From Streptomyces albipurpureus (lineage in GTDB: Bacteria > Actinomycetota > Actinomycetes > Streptomycetales > Streptomycetaceae), in assembly GCF_023701525.1 (NCBI RefSeq), contig NZ_JAMQAW010000008.1, forward strand, positions 42,286-106,285: DNA of 64,000 nucleotides, written 5' to 3'. Both the position numbers and the translations under genes were made by a program. The notes under the pieces are model-generated. The model did no database searches. It saw only the letters and a program-made list of their open reading frames with translations, and was not told where the DNA came from. This document shows positions 63,643 to 64,000 of the stretch, piece after piece; position 1 is the stretch's first letter; the number at the start of each line of letters is the position of its first letter.

Positions 63643-64000
63643 TCACGGGCCGATCGGGGCCAGCGCTTCCTGGACGCCTTTCTCCTTGGCGCCCAGGAAC
63701 TGCGGGTCCGGTTCGAGTGCCACATCCAACGCGGCCTTGCCCGCCGCGAGCATCTCCCGCGCTCCGCCGTAGTACCACGTCGCGTCGCGCGGTTCGGCTA
63801 CCCCGATGCCATAGGAATCGACGCCGGCCGAGCGGCAGAGCGTCAGGGCACGCCGGATATGGAAGCCCTGGGTCACCAGCACCGCCCGGTCGACCCCGAA
63901 TATCTTCTTCGCCCGTACACAGGAGTCCCAGGTGTCAAAGCCCGCGTAGTCGCTGACTATCCGCCCGTCGGGGACACCGCGCTTGGTCAGATAGGTCCGC
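63643..64000 (-). CDS. SanA/YdcF-like (DUF218) protein, C-terminal part
   Basis: The C-terminal end of a SanA/YdcF family (DUF218) protein whose start lies beyond the right edge. RTYLTKRGVPDGRIVSDYAGFDTWDSCVRAKKIFGVDRAVLVTQGFHIRRALTLCRSAGVDSYGIGV contains the family block YAGFDTWDSCVRA and VTQGFHIRRAL. SanA-type proteins are membrane-anchored and affect envelope permeability and vancomycin sensitivity; the reaction is unknown. The frame is open to the last base of the window. Confidence 0.85.
   Translation of the reverse strand, partial: RTYLTKRGVPDGRIVSDYAGFDTWDSCVRAKKIFGVDRAVLVTQGFHIRRALTLCRSAGVDSYGIGVAEPRDATWYYGGAREMLAAGKAALDVALEPDPQFLGAKEKGVQEALAPIGP

Overview
The window is chromosomal DNA of a Streptomyces or a very close relative. 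The evidence is high GC with strong third-position GC in every real gene, frequent GTG and TTG starts, many probable leaderless genes (an extended -10 box six or seven bases before the start codon), actinobacterial families (DUF3097, DUF6243, TIGR03086, PrmC-like methyltransferase, class F sortase), and a gene order that matches, from memory, the core-chromosome stretch of Streptomyces from comEC-holA-rpsT-lepA to glyS-dusB-ppdK. No rRNA, tRNA, CRISPR array, insertion sequence, prophage or origin was recognised. Both edges cut genes: a comEC-like gene on the left and a SanA/YdcF-like gene on the right.

Left part (1-16.2 kb): end of comEC, arylamine N-acetyltransferase, holA, then convergent rpsT; lepA, a fatty-acyl-CoA ligase, hemW; a minus-strand DUF3097/metallo-beta-lactamase-fold pair; the CIRCE-controlled hrcA-dnaJ chaperone operon; and a nitronate monooxygenase coupled to rsmE. 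Region 16.3-25.1 kb: a lipoprotein, a divergent SDR/TetR pair sharing a clear inverted-repeat operator region, a tricorn-like protease, a HIT protein, RNase Z and an adenosine/adenine deaminase. Region 25.7-33.0 kb: a PfkB sugar kinase, then a run phoH-ybeY-corC-like-MmcQ-like-lipoprotein-cytidine deaminase relic-era, which links rRNA maturation and 30S assembly functions.

Region 33.1-42.1 kb: an M4 protease with its emfourin-type inhibitor, leuA with a leucine-rich attenuator leader, a zinc-ribbon/TerB-like protein, a decayed patch (152-bp element with 23-bp inverted ends, MMPL transporter pseudogene), then recO-uppS. Region 42.1-50.2 kb: the zinc-uptake operon znuA-znuC-znuB-zur, with two Zur-box-like sites on its promoter, divergent from glyS; a DUF6243 gene preceded by a possible 9-codon leaderless peptide; an MFS drug exporter; and dusB. 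Region 50.2-64 kb: ppdK behind a long regulatory-looking region, an ArsR-type regulator, a KimA-like potassium transporter, an SDR relic, a PrmC-like methyltransferase with an altered NPPY motif, a TauE/SafE exporter, a class F sortase with a probable non-LPXTG partner protein, and a flavin reductase behind an orphan MerR-type operator.

Most of the window is conserved housekeeping sequence. The more unusual signals lie in the intergenic regions (microsatellites after lepA, structured repeats, leader peptides, operators) and in a few small partner systems: protease/inhibitor, sortase/substrate and the deaminase pseudoenzyme beside era. No clearly new defence or biosynthetic system was found.
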